Shown: positions 45,896 through 58,472 of the stretch, one piece after another
How positions within the stretch are numbered: the first letter of the stretch is position 1
Layout: each line of letters begins with the position of its first letter
Assembly (NCBI GenBank): GCA_022432975.1
Contig: CM039512.1
Span: forward strand, 31,223,574-31,287,573
Reading direction: 5' to 3'
DNA length: 64,000 nt
DNA from: Begonia masoniana
Taxonomy: Eukaryota; Streptophyta; Magnoliopsida; Cucurbitales; Begoniaceae
Translations under genes and position numbers: made by a program
Notes under the pieces: generated by a model
Told to the model about the DNA's origin: nothing
Databases searched by the model: none
What the model saw: only the letters and a program-made list of their open reading frames with translations

Positions 45896-47043
45896 TCAGT
45901 ATCTGAATAATTCTAGATGTTGGTCCATGATGTCTTGCTGGTGCTCCCAAGTTGTCTCCTCTATGTTCTAGTTATGCCATAAGACTTTCACCAGTGGAAC
46001 TTCTTTGTTGTGCAACACTTTCACAGCATAGTCTAAGATCCTTTCTGGTTTCTCCACATAGGCAAGAGTAGGATGAACTTCAATACTCTGCTGTTCCACA
46101 ATCTGTGATGGATCTCGTACACACTTCTTCAACATGGAAACATGGAATACATTATGGATTCCTTCCATAGAGGTTGGTTACTGTAATTCGTAAGCTGCCT
46201 TTCCAATCCTTTTTAAGATTGAAAAGGGTCCAATAAATCTGGAGTTCAACTTGCCTCTCTTACCAAATCTCACAACTCCTTTGAATGGTGATACCTTAAG
46301 AAAAACTTCATCACCCACTTCAAACTCTAATTCTCTACGTCTTCTGTCAGCATAGCTTTTCTGTCGGCTTTGAGCTGTTAAAATCCTCTAGCGGATGAGG
46401 GCAACGTTTTCAACAGTTTGTTGCACAATGTCAGGACCAAGCAACTGTGCCTCACCTACTTCATCCTAGTACAAAGGAGATCGTCACTTTTGTCCATACA
46501 TTGCTTCATACGGTGCCATTCCTATTGTTGCCTGAAAACTGTTATTATAAGAAAACTCCACCAATGATAAATATTTACTCCAAGATCCTTGAAAATCTAA
46601 TATGCATGCACGGAGCATATCTAAGGTCGGAATAGTTCTTTCGGATTGTCCGTCTGTTTGAGGGTGAAAAGCTGTGCTAAAACTAAGTTGTGTTCCTATA
46701 GCATTGTACAAACTTTTCCAAAATTTAGATGTGAATCTAGAATCCCGATCTGAAACTATGGTACCTAGAACTCCATGTAACCTAACAATCTCTTGCACAT
46801 ACAATTCAGCAAGCTGATCCATCGAGATGTTACCTTTAGGGGCAGGAAATGAGCAGATTTGGTTAGACGATCCACAATCACCCAAATTGCATCATGTCCT
46901 CTTGTTGTCCTAGACAATCCTACCACAAAATCCCTCGTTATATGCTCCCATTTCCATTCGGGGACTGGTAAAGGTTGTAATGTTCCTGAGGGTCTCTGAT
47001 ACTCAGCTTTAACTTGTTGGCAAACTAAACACAATCCAACGTA
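45896..47043 (-). pseudogene. E5 integrase, C-terminal half with chromodomain
   Basis: Recognised by [41 protein letters not shown] and the tail VLHNKEVPLVKVLW. Several stops and a frameshift near 46830 break it. S2 separates it from the zinc-binding N-terminus at 49647. Confidence 0.88.
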
Positions 47044-47048
47044 CTCTG

Positions 47049-49641
47049 TGTAACACCCGACAATTTCGGCCAGGTGATTTTCTTAACCATTTTAATTGTC
47101 ACCCTTTTATTGACCTTTATGATTAATGTCAAGACTTATTTATTACAAGTTGAGTGAAACTAGGTTGGGTGGTAAGTTTGTAATTAAGGTTGATTTTAAT
47201 TGGTATAAATAGGTTATGAGAATTCTTAAACCTCATTAAAACTTCGCTGTAGCTGACATTTCCTCTCTCGGTGATTCTCTTCCTTCCAGAGCTCCCTCTC
47301 TGCCAGCTATTCCTTCGTCGGCGACAAGTTCTTCAGCCTCCACTTCGACAATCCACGCTCTAGGTAAGACTTAGACAATGTAGTTACTGGGTAGTTACTT
47401 AGAGCTCTGTCTTCAGCTCGAACTTGAGGTTTCGGATTCTTCACTAACAGAGTAATGGTAGTAACAATCATGATCTGTGTTTAGTAATGGCATTCCCGAT
47501 TCGATTCTGGACATTAAGATAACAGACCGTGTTTAGTTGTTAGACTTAATATGGTTATTTAGGTTCTAGAAGTTTAACCCGTACACACTAGGCGCTCGAC
47601 TAGGAAGATTTAGAAATATTTATGTTAGATACTAGGATGACTTTTAGTTAGGATTTTGATTTAACATTGTAATGTGGAATATTTCTAGGTGAAGAAGTTT
47701 TAAGAGAAGTGCTCAAGTTGCTAAGGAAACTAGGTAAGTGAGTGAGTAAGATTCCCAGCCATTAAGGCCCTACATTACAAGGGTACTAGGTAAAAGTTGT
47801 CTATGATGTTTAAAGGTTATCTGTGCTATTGTCTGTTTGGTTATGATACTCGAGTTGATATTATGATCCTTTGATGAATGAATAGCTTGTTCAGTAGTCT
47901 GATGAACTAAGATTACTCATGCTCATGTATCATGAATATTTCTCAAGTATATGAAAATATTTTAAGTGCATGATATCTCCCATGAACAAGATATGAACAT
48001 AAAACTTATGCAACAAGGATTAAGAGAGGGTTGAGGGCGGTTTGGCGTATGTCATTGTCCAAAAGAAGGACCATGAATACGGCCCGCAAGGGACTATGTA
48101 CACTCTCACTGTCAACCCCCTTTTTGGCACAAATCCTCCCTTAATCCATATGATGAAAACGATGAACATGAACAAGAACAAGAACACGAAAAGATCATCA
48201 ACATGTGTTTTCTTTAAATTGTGCATTCATGCATACATGTTAGCATTGCACTCCTTACTAAGCTTTAGGCTTATAGTTTAAATCTTATGATGTAGGTGAA
48301 GAACTACCAGGTGAGGATTTCAAGTCTAATGAGGATGTTTAAGGCTGGTTGCTGGAAGGAGTTCAAGTTGTCAGTGTGTGGCTGGAAGGCGATTTCAACT
48401 CCTGGTTACTACTTTTATCATATTAGTAAGGTTATGAATACTGATGTCTATGTAGGATGTTTTCTTAAAACAATGGATACTAGAACCTGACTGACTAACT
48501 TCTGAGTTTGAGAATGATCGTGAAATGAAAGAATGATCTGTTTTGTTAGAGTCTCTCGCTACACGTATTCTAGATGAGATTATGGTCCAACTGTGTGTTA
48601 GTTTATTCAGTCATGTTGAAGTTTGTAAAAGTCTGATTCCTGTCTATCAAATGATGTCTTCTATCGGATGATGTCTTCCATCGGATGATGTCTTCCATCG
48701 GATGATGTCTTCCATCGGATGATGTCTTCTATTGGATGATGTCTTCCATCAGGTGATGTCTTCCATCGGATGATGTCTTCCATCGGATGATGTCTTCCAT
48801 CGGATGATGTCTTCCATCAGGTGATGTCTTCCATCGGATGATGTCTTCCATCGGATGATGTCTTCTATCGGAAGGAGTTTAATGAGTCACGTGATGTGCA
48901 TGTGTCAATCGGTAGAAGCCGATATTAAGTCTTGTCGTTTAGTGATCAGATGAGGTATAATAAGTCACGTGATATGCATGTGTCAATCGGTAGAAGCCGA
49001 TATTAAGTCTTGTCGTTTAGTGATCGGATGAGGTATAATGAGTCACGTGATGTGCATGTGTCAATCGGTAAAAGCCGATATTAAGTCCTGTCGTTTAGTG
49101 ATCGGATGAGGTATAATGAGTCACGTGATATGCATGTGTCAATCGGTAGAAGCCGATATTAAGTTTTGTCGTTTGTGATCAGATGAGGTTTAATGAGTCA
49201 CGTGATGTGCATGTGTCAATCGGTAGAAGCCGATATTAAGTCTTGTCGTTTTTTGATCAGATGAGGTTTAATGAATTACGTGGGATGCATGTGTCAATCG
49301 GTAGATGTAGGTTTTTCCATTATCGGCAGGAGTATGTATTAAGTCTTGTCGTTTTGTGATCGGATGAGGTTTAATGAATCACGTGGGATGCATGTGTCAA
49401 TCGGTAGGAGCGTGCATCATGCTTTGTTGTTTTGCGATCAGTAGATGTCCTTGAGTTTCCAATTCCTTTTGGCCAAATGTCTTAACGTTTTGTCTACTTA
49501 TTGAGTTTTCCGCTGTACAATCGAGGATTAAAGATATAATTATCACCACTGAGAGAAAATTTAAAATTTTTCGTAATTTCTCTTAGTTCAGTTCAATGTT
49601 TTGGGTAGCAAAATCGGGTCTGGAAGACTCGGGGCGTTACA
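47049..49641 (+). mobile_element. S2: solo LTR (2593 bp) inside E5 integrase
   Basis: Ends TGTAACACCCGAC and GGGGCGTTACA, flanked by CTCTG (47044-47048 and 49642-49646). TATA box TATAAATA 47204-47211; first intron 47364-47688; 45-nt micro-exon 47689-47733; second intron 47734-48295. Its ends hold a GCC-ATTAA-GGC hairpin, CCCTACATTACAAG and CTTATGATGTAGG. In the intron a long stem-loop is framed by GGATTAAGAGAGG (48017-48029) and CCTCCCTTAATCC (48136-48148). A large array follows at 48640-49440. No internal region remains, so it was formed by LTR-LTR recombination. Confidence 0.93.
48655..49435 (+). repeat. Two-level tandem array in S2
   Basis: First about thirteen copies of a 17-bp unit (TCTTCCATCGGATGATG, 48655-48870). 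Then about seven copies of a longer unit of about 77 bp (48890-49430), each with GTCACGTGATGTGCATGTG, ATCGGTAGAAGCCGAT and TTGTCGTTTAGTGATC. The long unit carries a CACGTG hexamer and an ATCGGT...GCCGAT inverted repeat. Confidence 0.92.
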
Positions 49642-49646
49642 CTCTG

Positions 49647-52600
49647 CCACACTTCTTTTCAAGCTTGGCCACCAATAATGCTGTCTAAGGTCCTTGTACA
49701 TCTTTGTACTCCCAGGGTGAACAGAGAATCTAGAAGAATGTGCTTCAGAAAGAATCTCATCTCGAAGTTCTTTAATGGCAGGAACAAACCATCTATTTCT
49801 AAACTTAAGCATCCCATCATTGGAATAATTGAAATCCGAGTTAACAGTAGATTCTATACTTAATCTGTACTTGTTGCACTTGTCATCATTCGTCTGAGCT
49901 TCTTTTATTTTCTCCAGAATAGTAGGCTTTAAGGTTATGGCTGAAAGTATAGCTGATACACTGGATACTGCTTCTAGATTAAACCTTTGGAATTATGACT
50001 CTAAGGCTAATGGCATATTGAAAATCATAATTGGGGTTGATGTTGTTACTCTTCTCAAAGCATCGGCCACTACGTTAGCTTTGCTGGGATGGTATTTAAT
50101 CTCAAAATCATAATCCTTTACAAATTCCAACCATTGACGTTGCCTCATATTTAATTCGTTTTGTGTGAAGATATATTTCAGACTTTTATGGTCCGAGAAT
50201 ATTTCACAAGTTTGTCCATACAGGTAATGCCTCCAAATCTTAAGTGCAAATACCACTGCAGCTAATTCCAAGTCATGTGTAGGGTAATTCTTCTCATGAA
50301 TTTTCTACTATCTAGAAGCATAGGCTATTACCTTTCCCTCTTGCATCAAAACACAACCAAGTCCAATCTTGGATGCATCACAGTAAATGCTAAATTTACC
50401 ATTCTCAACGGGAAGTGTTAATATTGGGGCATTGGTCGATCTCTTTTTCAAGGTCTGGAAACTAGATTCACACTCCTCTGTCCAAGCATACTTGATATCT
50501 TTCCTCGTTAACCGAGTGAGGGGTGTTGCAATCTTTGAAAATCCTTCAATAAATTTTCTGTAATATCCTGCTAATCCAAGGAAACTCCAAATATCTGCAG
50601 CACTCTTCGGTTGGCGCCACTCCCTAACTGCTTGAACCATGGCTGGATCGACGGATATTCCATCTCCAGAGATCACGTGACCAAGAAAATGAACTCTGTC
50701 CAACCAAAACTCACATTTGGAAAACTTAGCATAAAGTTGGTGCTGTCTAAGTACTCCTAACACCAAACTCAAATGCCTTGCATGCTCTTCCTTAGTACTA
50801 GAATAGATTAGAATGTCATCTATAAACATTATGACAAATTTATCTAAATAGTCGTGGAACACTCTATTCATAAGGTCCATGAAGGCTGCCGGTGCATTTG
50901 TCAATCCAAAGGACATAACCAAAAACTCGTAATGTCCATACCTTGTGCGAAAGGCAATCTTTGGGATATCTTAAGATTTGACTTTCAATTGATAGTAACC
51001 TGACCTTAGATCAATTTTAGAGAAGACTCTTGCACCATTAAGTTGGTCGAATAAATCGTCAATCCTCGGCAATGGATACTTGTTCTTGACAGTTAACTTA
51101 TTTAGTTCCCGATAATCAATGTACATCCGCATCAATCCATCCTTCTTTTTGACAAAAAGGACAGGTGCACCCCACGGTGAAAAGCTAGGGCGTATGAACC
51201 CTTTCTCTAATAGATCCTCCAACTGCTTCTTTAATTCTTTAAGTTCTGTTGGTGGTAGCCTATATGGATTCTTAGACACAGGCTCGGCGCCAGGGTAAAT
51301 ATCTACAACAAATTTAATTTGTCTATCTGGTGGTAAACCAGGAAGGTCATCTAAGAATACTTCAGGAAAGCCTTGGACGACTAAGACATTTTGAGGATTT
51401 GCCTTCCTTACAAGTTGTGTGTCTAAAATGCTAGCTAAGAAGCACGAATACTCTCCACATGAGGAAGGTCTAGTGTTAATAGAAGTCATCAAAGACATTT
51501 CCTTATTCTTCTTAAAAGCTTGAAAGGTATGTTTCAAACTACCAGGGGGTTGGAAGCTAACTATTCCAGTCCTACAATCAATCGTGGCATGGTGCTTAAA
51601 CAACCAGTCCATTCCTAGGATTACATCAAATCTCATTATATCCATAATAATGAGATCAACAGGTAGATTCTTGTTTACCACTATCACCACACTATTAAGT
51701 ATCACTCGGCTAGAGTGCATGCATTCACTAGAGGGTAACGTGACATTAAACATATGTTCAGATGACATAGGTTGTACATCTAGCTTAACAGCAAATGCAG
51801 ATGCTATAAATGAATGTGTTGTACCAGAATTTATTAAAGTAAAAGCAGGTATAGAGTTGATCAATATAGTACCTGGTACAACAGCGGGCTGTTCCTCACC
51901 CGACTCCATCATGGAGAATATCCTCGGTTTAATCATAGCAGGGCCACTCTTAGGAGCTGGGCAGTCTCTGCTAATATGGCCGACTTTGTTACAATTGTAG
52001 CATCTGGTGATTCTAGGCTTCGGGCATTCTTTGATCGTGTGTCCAACCTCCTCACAGTTGAAACACTTCCCAAAGCCCAATCTGCACTCGCCCTGGTGGT
52101 TCTTCAAACACTTAGGACACTGGGGGAATTTTCTGACATTCTGTATCTTCCCTCCTGTTCCTTGGCTATTCTGACCTTCACTAGGCCTCTTCATTCCTCT
52201 TTGTTGGTGTGGCTAGACAGACTTTTGTGGGACCTCCTTCAGCCTAGCACACTGGGGGAATTTTCTGACATTCTGTATCTTCCCTCCTGTTCCTTGGCTA
52301 TTCTGACCTTCACTAGGCCTCTTCATTCCTCTTTGTTGGTGTGGCTAGACAGACTTTTGTGGGACCTCCTTCAGCCTAGCACACTTCCTTTCAGCTTCTT
52401 CCACTTGCAGAGCAGTGGACACAACTTCACTGAATGTCAAGCCTTTAATATCACAAAATTTAACTCCTCAGTAAATTTCCAGCTTCAGCCCATGCACAAA
52501 TTTGAACACCTTATCCTCGTCCCTGTGAGCAAAATGTCCGGCAAACCTTGACAAGTACTCGAATTGCCTACTGTACTCGGTCACAGTTCTTGTCTGCTTC

Positions 52601-53103
52601 AAGTTCAGAAATTCCAACTTCTTTGCAGTTTGGACAGTGCTGTTAAAATACTTCTCGTAGAAAATGTCCTTGAATTGTGACCAAGGTATCGCCAAAACAT
52701 CAGTGGTGGTCTCTATTGTTTCCCACCAGAGTTGAGCATCACCAGCCAAATGAAACGTTGCCAACGTGACCTTGTCTCCTTCTCCAATGTTGGCGCACCT
52801 AAACATACTCTCAATTTTTCTAAGCCGCCCCTCAGCAATAACCGGATCAGATGACTGTCCATCAAACATGGGTGGTCGTTGCCTCCTGAATCTATCCCCA
52901 GAATGTTCATTGCTAGAACTCGAGTTGGCACTTCCTTGTACCTCTCAGTTAAACAGCACTCCTAACTGATCGGACTGCTGACGCACTAGGTCTGTTTGTT
53001 GACGCACTAAATCTGTCAGCTACCTAATCACGCTAGGATCTTCTTCAGCTCTCAAGTTGGGCATCTCTCTTGGTACTCTTGGTCTTCCAGGTCATCTAGC
53101 CAT
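49647..53103 (-). pseudogene. E5 gag, protease, RT, RNase H and integrase N-terminus
   Basis: From 53103 (MAR then TGA, where relatives have Arg) it runs leftwards. Gag N-terminus with further stops, gag core (52869-52468), zinc knuckles ([28 protein letters not shown]), protease with [10 protein letters not shown] (the catalytic Asp is Asn), RT with [14 protein letters not shown] and FIDDILIYS, a stop at 50970, RNase H ([18 protein letters not shown]; 50271-49993), then the integrase zinc site ([15 protein letters not shown]). A 132-bp in-frame duplication lies at 52121-52384. Dead on several counts. Confidence 0.9.
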
Positions 53104-53242
53104 TTTCTATACTCCTGTTCAAGGTTAACTACTCTCATAAACATCTAATAACTAAGGTTCACATAAACACTTACAGTTGTTGGAGTACTCCAATGCGACG
53201 ATCGGCACTGATGAGTAATCTTTTGAACGGTTTAACTGAATG

Positions 53243-53254
53243 TCTCTGGTACCA
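53243..53254 (-). other. E5 primer-binding site (altered)
   Basis: Minus strand TGGTACCAGAGA; one base differs from the TGGTATCAGAGA of E1-E3. Confidence 0.8.
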
Positions 53255-53257
53255 CAG

Positions 53258-54838
53258 TGTAATGCCCCGAGTTATCTGTACCCGGTTCGTTACTCATGAT
53301 TCAGAATCGAACTATAGCTTTTTGAGAAAATTTTAAAATTTCATTCAATGATCAAGATTTGACTCTCAAAACGTTGAAACTTGCAGCGGAAAAATCATCT
53401 TATAAAAATAATATTTATTAAATAGTTAAAATATTCAAGACAGTTGGTTGAAAAAGAAGAGAAAACAGAACACATCGACCGATCACTAAACGACGAAAGT
53501 CTTTTACTTACAAACAGAACATAACACCTCGACCGGTCACTAAACGACAAAACACCTCTACCGCACAAACCACGTGATATCTATGCGATTGAAATAATTC
53601 GGCAGACGACGTCCACCACTCACAAACGACAAACATTCTCAGCTCATATCTGCCGATAGAACAAACTACGTCTTTCGATCGCTAGACGACAAATTTCTTC
53701 CTACATCATCCGATTACCAAAACGACAAAGCTACTAAAGACTTATACTGAAGACATCTACCGATGACATATACTGAAGACATCTTCTGATGGCTTCTTTT
53801 GAAGACATCTTCCGATTACAAAACGACAAATTATAATACTAACATCCACCGATGGACTATATCCACCGATAGACAAACTCTCGACTTCTACCGATAGACA
53901 TCATCTACCAATAGATCAAAATATTCAACATCTACCGATAGACATCATCTACCGATAGATCAAAAATACTCAATATCTGCCGATAGACATCATCTACCAA
54001 TAGATCAAAACACTCAACAAAAACAGGATAGCAACAATTTCACTATAAACAAAGAAAACTCCGACTACCAAAAAGGACTTGAGCATTTTGCTAAAACCGT
54101 TCAAAACTACATAAATCCGTGTACTACTTTAAAATTTGGTAAAAACTACTATTAAAATTAATAGAGTATCATTATAAAAAAAGAAGTCTCAATCGTATTC
54201 AGAACATCAAAACTACTGCTCTCACTAAAACTCTCAACATGTTTAAATTGAATCAAGGTCCACTAAACCTTTTCATCTACTGACACCAGTTAAATCGCCC
54301 CATCAGTTCGCCAAGTCGAGGCATGAATGTGCTCCCCCAACCAGCCTATTCCTCAACATGCTCAGAAAACACACCTGCAGTCACTTCTTCACCTACATCA
54401 CAAAACTCATCTATTAGCCTAAGGCTAAGTAAGTAAAGCAGTAATGAAATGAAATGCTGAAGCATAAATTCCTAAACATTCAGTTTCTACTTTCTCATCT
54501 CAGTTGCATATGCATTCGTTTCTGATCTGATCCCCCTGTGAAATTGGGAGTTGGATCACTTCTCCCAAAGTCATACATTCTCTCTCTTGATTAAGGGGCG
54601 GATTAGTTCCCTTAATAACTGTTCAGATCCCTCTGTGAAATTGGAGTTTGGATCACTTCCTCCAAAGTCATACATCCTCTCTCTTGATTAAGGGGCGGAT
54701 TAGTTCCCTTAACAACTGTTACAGTCTGTTCATTTTTTACCATGCCATTTCATGAAAATTCATTTTCGCATAGTTTCAAAATATGATGCATGACATACAA
54801 ACACATTCAAGCATGCACAACCCTACTATTTTGTTATG
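53258..54838 (-). repeat. E5 5' LTR, promoter part missing
   Basis: Nearly the same as 31764-33295 plus the first ~50 bp after the E6 site. Palindrome array about 53474-54010, hairpin pairs about 54530-54715. It breaks off near 54836 inside the second intron, so the micro-exon, first intron, promoter and target duplication are gone. Confidence 0.88.
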
Positions 54839-55916
54839 AACCTATAGATAATATAGTTCAAGTTAAAAATCACAACCTGAGGCTTACGACCGGTATGGAA
54901 GTAGGAACATCAGTGTTCGAGGAACTAGAAAGGTTAGCCTTAATGAAGAGATCTTCCAAATTACTGGATAAATTAAAAAAAGGAGGAGTTGGGAGTTTAA
55001 GTAATGATTGACTAAGTGAAGTCAATGGATGTATGAGTGATTGAGCGATAAAGTGCATAGTTGGAAGAGTTTAGAACTTTGGAGATGTAGAAATCGTCAG
55101 TACCTGATAAGTAGTTAAGGTCATAGTGTAATCGGGGATGGCATTACAATCATACATACGAGGGTAGCATTTGAATGAAATGCGATGTTTATAGGATTTT
55201 ATTCATAAAGAAACGAGGATTTTAAGAGAGTGATGACTTTAGCTCTCGGTTGGGCTCATTTAGACTTGGAGATATTTTGATGATATAATTGCGAAGTATA
55301 GCAATGAGAGCTTAGTTGAGAAACCTACAATAGTTGCCGAGTTGCCCAGGCAGGTATCTGACCAAGGGATGCTATTGATAGATTAGTTAAGAAGGATTAT
55401 TACTAGAGAAAATGTGGGAATTAGAGTTGGCATGCATTCCGACTATGGACAAGGTCGAGGAATTTATACAGAAGTTTGGGTTACAACCAAAGTATGTAGA
55501 GATCTTTAAATTTTAGTCAACCCGAACAATGTTTAAAATTTTTAAGTATAGGTATTACTTGAAAGTATAGCTACGGGAAGCCTTGAATTGGAAATCTAGG
55601 AGTTCAATAGTACCTAATGTATAACTAAGGACGTGGATAGTTAAAGTGAACGCAGTAAATGTAGTCAAGAGGCTACTGTTGCATCATACAGTTACAGGAG
55701 TATGGAATAGAACCATAGAGATTGATCTCAAGTATAGATTGGATCAAGTTTTTTTAGAGAAAAATTTGAAATTTTGGAGAGTTGGAGGAAAGATACGCAA
55801 AAGGAACAGAGGGACTATAAGTTGAAGAATAAGGCCGCAAGACAAAAGACAATAATATCGAGGACTATAAGCTAAGTCAAATTTTGGGGACAAAATTTCA
55901 ATTAAGGTGGGTAGAA
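54839..55916 (+). other. E4 interior, 3' part
   Basis: AT-rich sequence with no RT or integrase similarity. The last 60 bp (TTTTGGGGACAAAATTTC, AAGGTGGGTAGAA) are the typical end of a Ty3/gypsy interior with its polypurine tract. It joins E4 across E5. Confidence 0.65.
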
Positions 55917-58398
55917 TGTAACACCCGGTTTTCGGCGGGTTTTCAATTTTTTGCATATGAATGACATTTGCATAAATATACCAAATTAAGCCCGTTTTGC
56001 AAATGAAAAGTCTTATTGGAACCCTATAAATAAATTTGAGTATCTAGAGAAATGAGTGGATTTTGTTAGAGATGTAATGCCGAATTACGAGTTTTGATGT
56101 GTCTCGTAATATAAAGGATATTTTGGTAAAAATAGTAAACAAGGTTCGTTTTGCGTACGGACAGTTTTAATAAAGCCCTGATAATAAGTTGGAGTTATGG
56201 GCGAAATAAGAAAATTTGGAGAAACCGAATCGTTAGCTAATTAACGAAACAAAGGACGAAATTGATATAAAAACAAAGGGAGGGCAAAACCGTAAACTTG
56301 CAAACCAAAATATAAAACACTTACCATTTTCTCTCCTCCCTCATTTTCTCCTCTCCCACGAACGCTAGAAGACCTCTGACGACTTCCCACTGCTCCTCTC
56401 CGTTCCTTCGATGCCAACGCCCGTTTCCTCTCCGATCGACCTCCGATTCTTCAAGTTTTCTTCTCCAATCCCGACTCTAGGTATGATTCTATAGTTTTGG
56501 AAGGTTTATGTTTGATTTTCATGAAGTTAAACAATTAGGGTTTCGTTTAGGGATTTGCAAAAAATGTGATTTAGGGTTTGAAATCTATAGGTATACCGTA
56601 TTTATGAATATAATGGACGTATTGGTGGTTATTGGACGAAGTTAGTAGAATCATTGATGAATATTAGAGTTTGGTTGGATTAGAAGTTATGGAAAACTCC
56701 ATTAATGGAGGTTTGTAATTTACGAGCGCGAATTGTTCGACGAAATGCCTGAATGAGCTTAATTATAGGTTTAGGAAAATTTCCTTTAACTAGTAGTTTC
56801 GTTAGACTTCGGAATTCGATCTCCTTGGATCGATTTTAATAATGATTATTGTGGATTGGCCTAGGTGAACAAAGCTCGTGGACAGAGCTCGGCTTTCTAC
56901 AGACGACAGACTTACTGTGGCCGATTGGCCTACACCATAAGTCGATTTTGATGTTGAGGATTATTTGGTGATATATATTTTTATATGCTTTGGTTGGTTA
57001 GTTTAGGGTTAGTTGTTTTGTATGTTATGTTTGTATTGTTTTGATGGTACGCACGTTGTATGTTTATGTTACGCTTTTATTGTCATGCATCATCGTTTTT
57101 ACAAAGGTTTTGAAAAATGAATTTATGCATGGATTTCACGAAAGAAAATGAAATGTGATGACTTAAATAGACGAATGAAAATGAGACGACTAAGACGACT
57201 GAAATGAGACGACTAAGACGACTTAAATGAGACGACTGAGACGACTTAAATGTGACGACTAACACGAACTGATAAATGAAATGAATACATGAAAGTTGCA
57301 TATACATGTTCATGCATTGTCACTTACGTAGAATTTACTGAGATTTATTTTCATAGGTGTCTGTATGGTGTAGGTGATTTCGATACAGGTGAGGACGAGA
57401 ACCCTTCACCCGAGGAATGAGCAGTTGAAGAAAGATGGCCCGTGGGAGTGTGCTGGGCAATCGGTGTGCTTTTTGATCCTTGGGGACATAAGTAAATGTA
57501 TTGATGTTTTGAACAGATAGAAACGTAGGAAAGTTGTATAGTTGAACATATTAGGATGTTTGGAATCTGGTTAGTTGATAGGTTATATTTTGATGTTTCG
57601 GAAACCTATTTTATAAACCACTTTTGGGAAAGTCTTTTATTAGAAACTTACTGGAACTGCTCGGTGATTTAAAACAGGGAATTGTTTAGTTTTTAAACGG
57701 ATCTACGCAGTTCTTTTTTACGAAATTATACCACGTTTTCAGATATGTTTTGAGTAGGTTTGGTTGTTGATAAATTGAGGAATGATAAAATGTTGAGTGG
57801 TTATATGTAAAGTGTTTCAGTATGTTAAGCGAGTGTTAGAGGAGTTATTGCCATTTGACGAAAATGAAATGTGATGGAAGGATAGATTGTTAAGTGTGTG
57901 TAGATGAGTGTGTGCAGGGTATCGAAGGAGAAAAAAATGAAGGAAAGAAGGTGGCGTTCGATTGCAGGAGGAAGGGTGATCGAACGCAGAACTCTCTAGT
58001 TTTCCAGAGGAGTTCCCGATCGTTCGCCAAAGGAGGGGCGAACGATTGGCTTCTGAAGGGCCACGTTCTGGAAAAAAATCCAGAATGTGAGCCGATCGAT
58101 CGCTCAAAAAGGAGCGATCGATCGCTAAAGCATGGGCCGATCGATCTCCCTATACATTGGTGGGACATTTGTCCCTTTTGCCCCTCGAGTTGTTGGGCGA
58201 TGTTTAGTTGCTTTAAATGTTTTAAATTGTTTTACAAATTGTTTTAAGTTTTATTTAAATGGTTTTAAAAAAAGTTTTCAACACTCTAGACTTCGACTTA
58301 ATGAATCAACGTTATTAAGCTCACTTAAGGTTAAAAAAATAAAAATAAAAAATAATAATAATACGAGAAAATTAGGAATAGTGTTAAGGGTCGCTACA
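55917..58398 (+). repeat. E4 3' LTR (2482 bp)
   Basis: Ends TGTAACACCCGG and GGGTCGCTACA. TATA box TATAAAA 56311-56317; first donor CTAG/GTATGA with an intron at 56481-56864; micro-exon start GTGAACAAAGCTCGTGGAC at 56865. Its donor is lost (CGACAGACTTAC instead of GAGGTAAGTT). The hairpin GGCC-GATT-GGCC and CTACACCATA remain (56921-56938), as does the acceptor TATGGTGTAG/GTGA (57373). An AGACGACT-based array lies at 57125-57255, and GATCGATC palindromes at 57955-58150. Confidence 0.88.
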
Positions 58399-58472
58399 GG
58401 CTGCATCCGAACTCATGAGGAGTTCTGTTTTTAGACAAGGGGAGCTTGTCAAGTTGATCGTGGGCGAGGGGA
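58399..58472. other. 74-bp spacer between E4 and E7
   Basis: Not recognised. It ends with GGGGA, the left flank of E7. Confidence 0.5.

Larger units (their letters stand above)
31764..54838 (-). mobile_element. E5: Tekay-type retrotransposon carrying three nested insertions
   Basis: Left end TGTAACGCCCCGAG, flank AATGG. Removing E6 (33296-42368), S1 (42973-45841) and S2 (47049-49641), each with one copy of its target duplication, gives a continuous minus-strand element: 3' LTR (31764-33295, 42374-42972, 45847-45860), polypurine tract, integrase, RNase H, RT, protease, gag, primer-binding site, 5' LTR (53258-54838). The 5' LTR ends inside its second intron, so the right terminus was deleted. 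Many stops make it defective. Confidence 0.9.

Noticed and set aside
57894..58247. 117-aa frame in the E4 3' LTR
   Set aside because: It covers the palindrome block; the E4 5' LTR copy does not keep the frame, and no domain is seen.
58399..58472. Possible gene fragment between E4 and E7
   Set aside because: Too short and no clear protein match; left as unassigned spacer.
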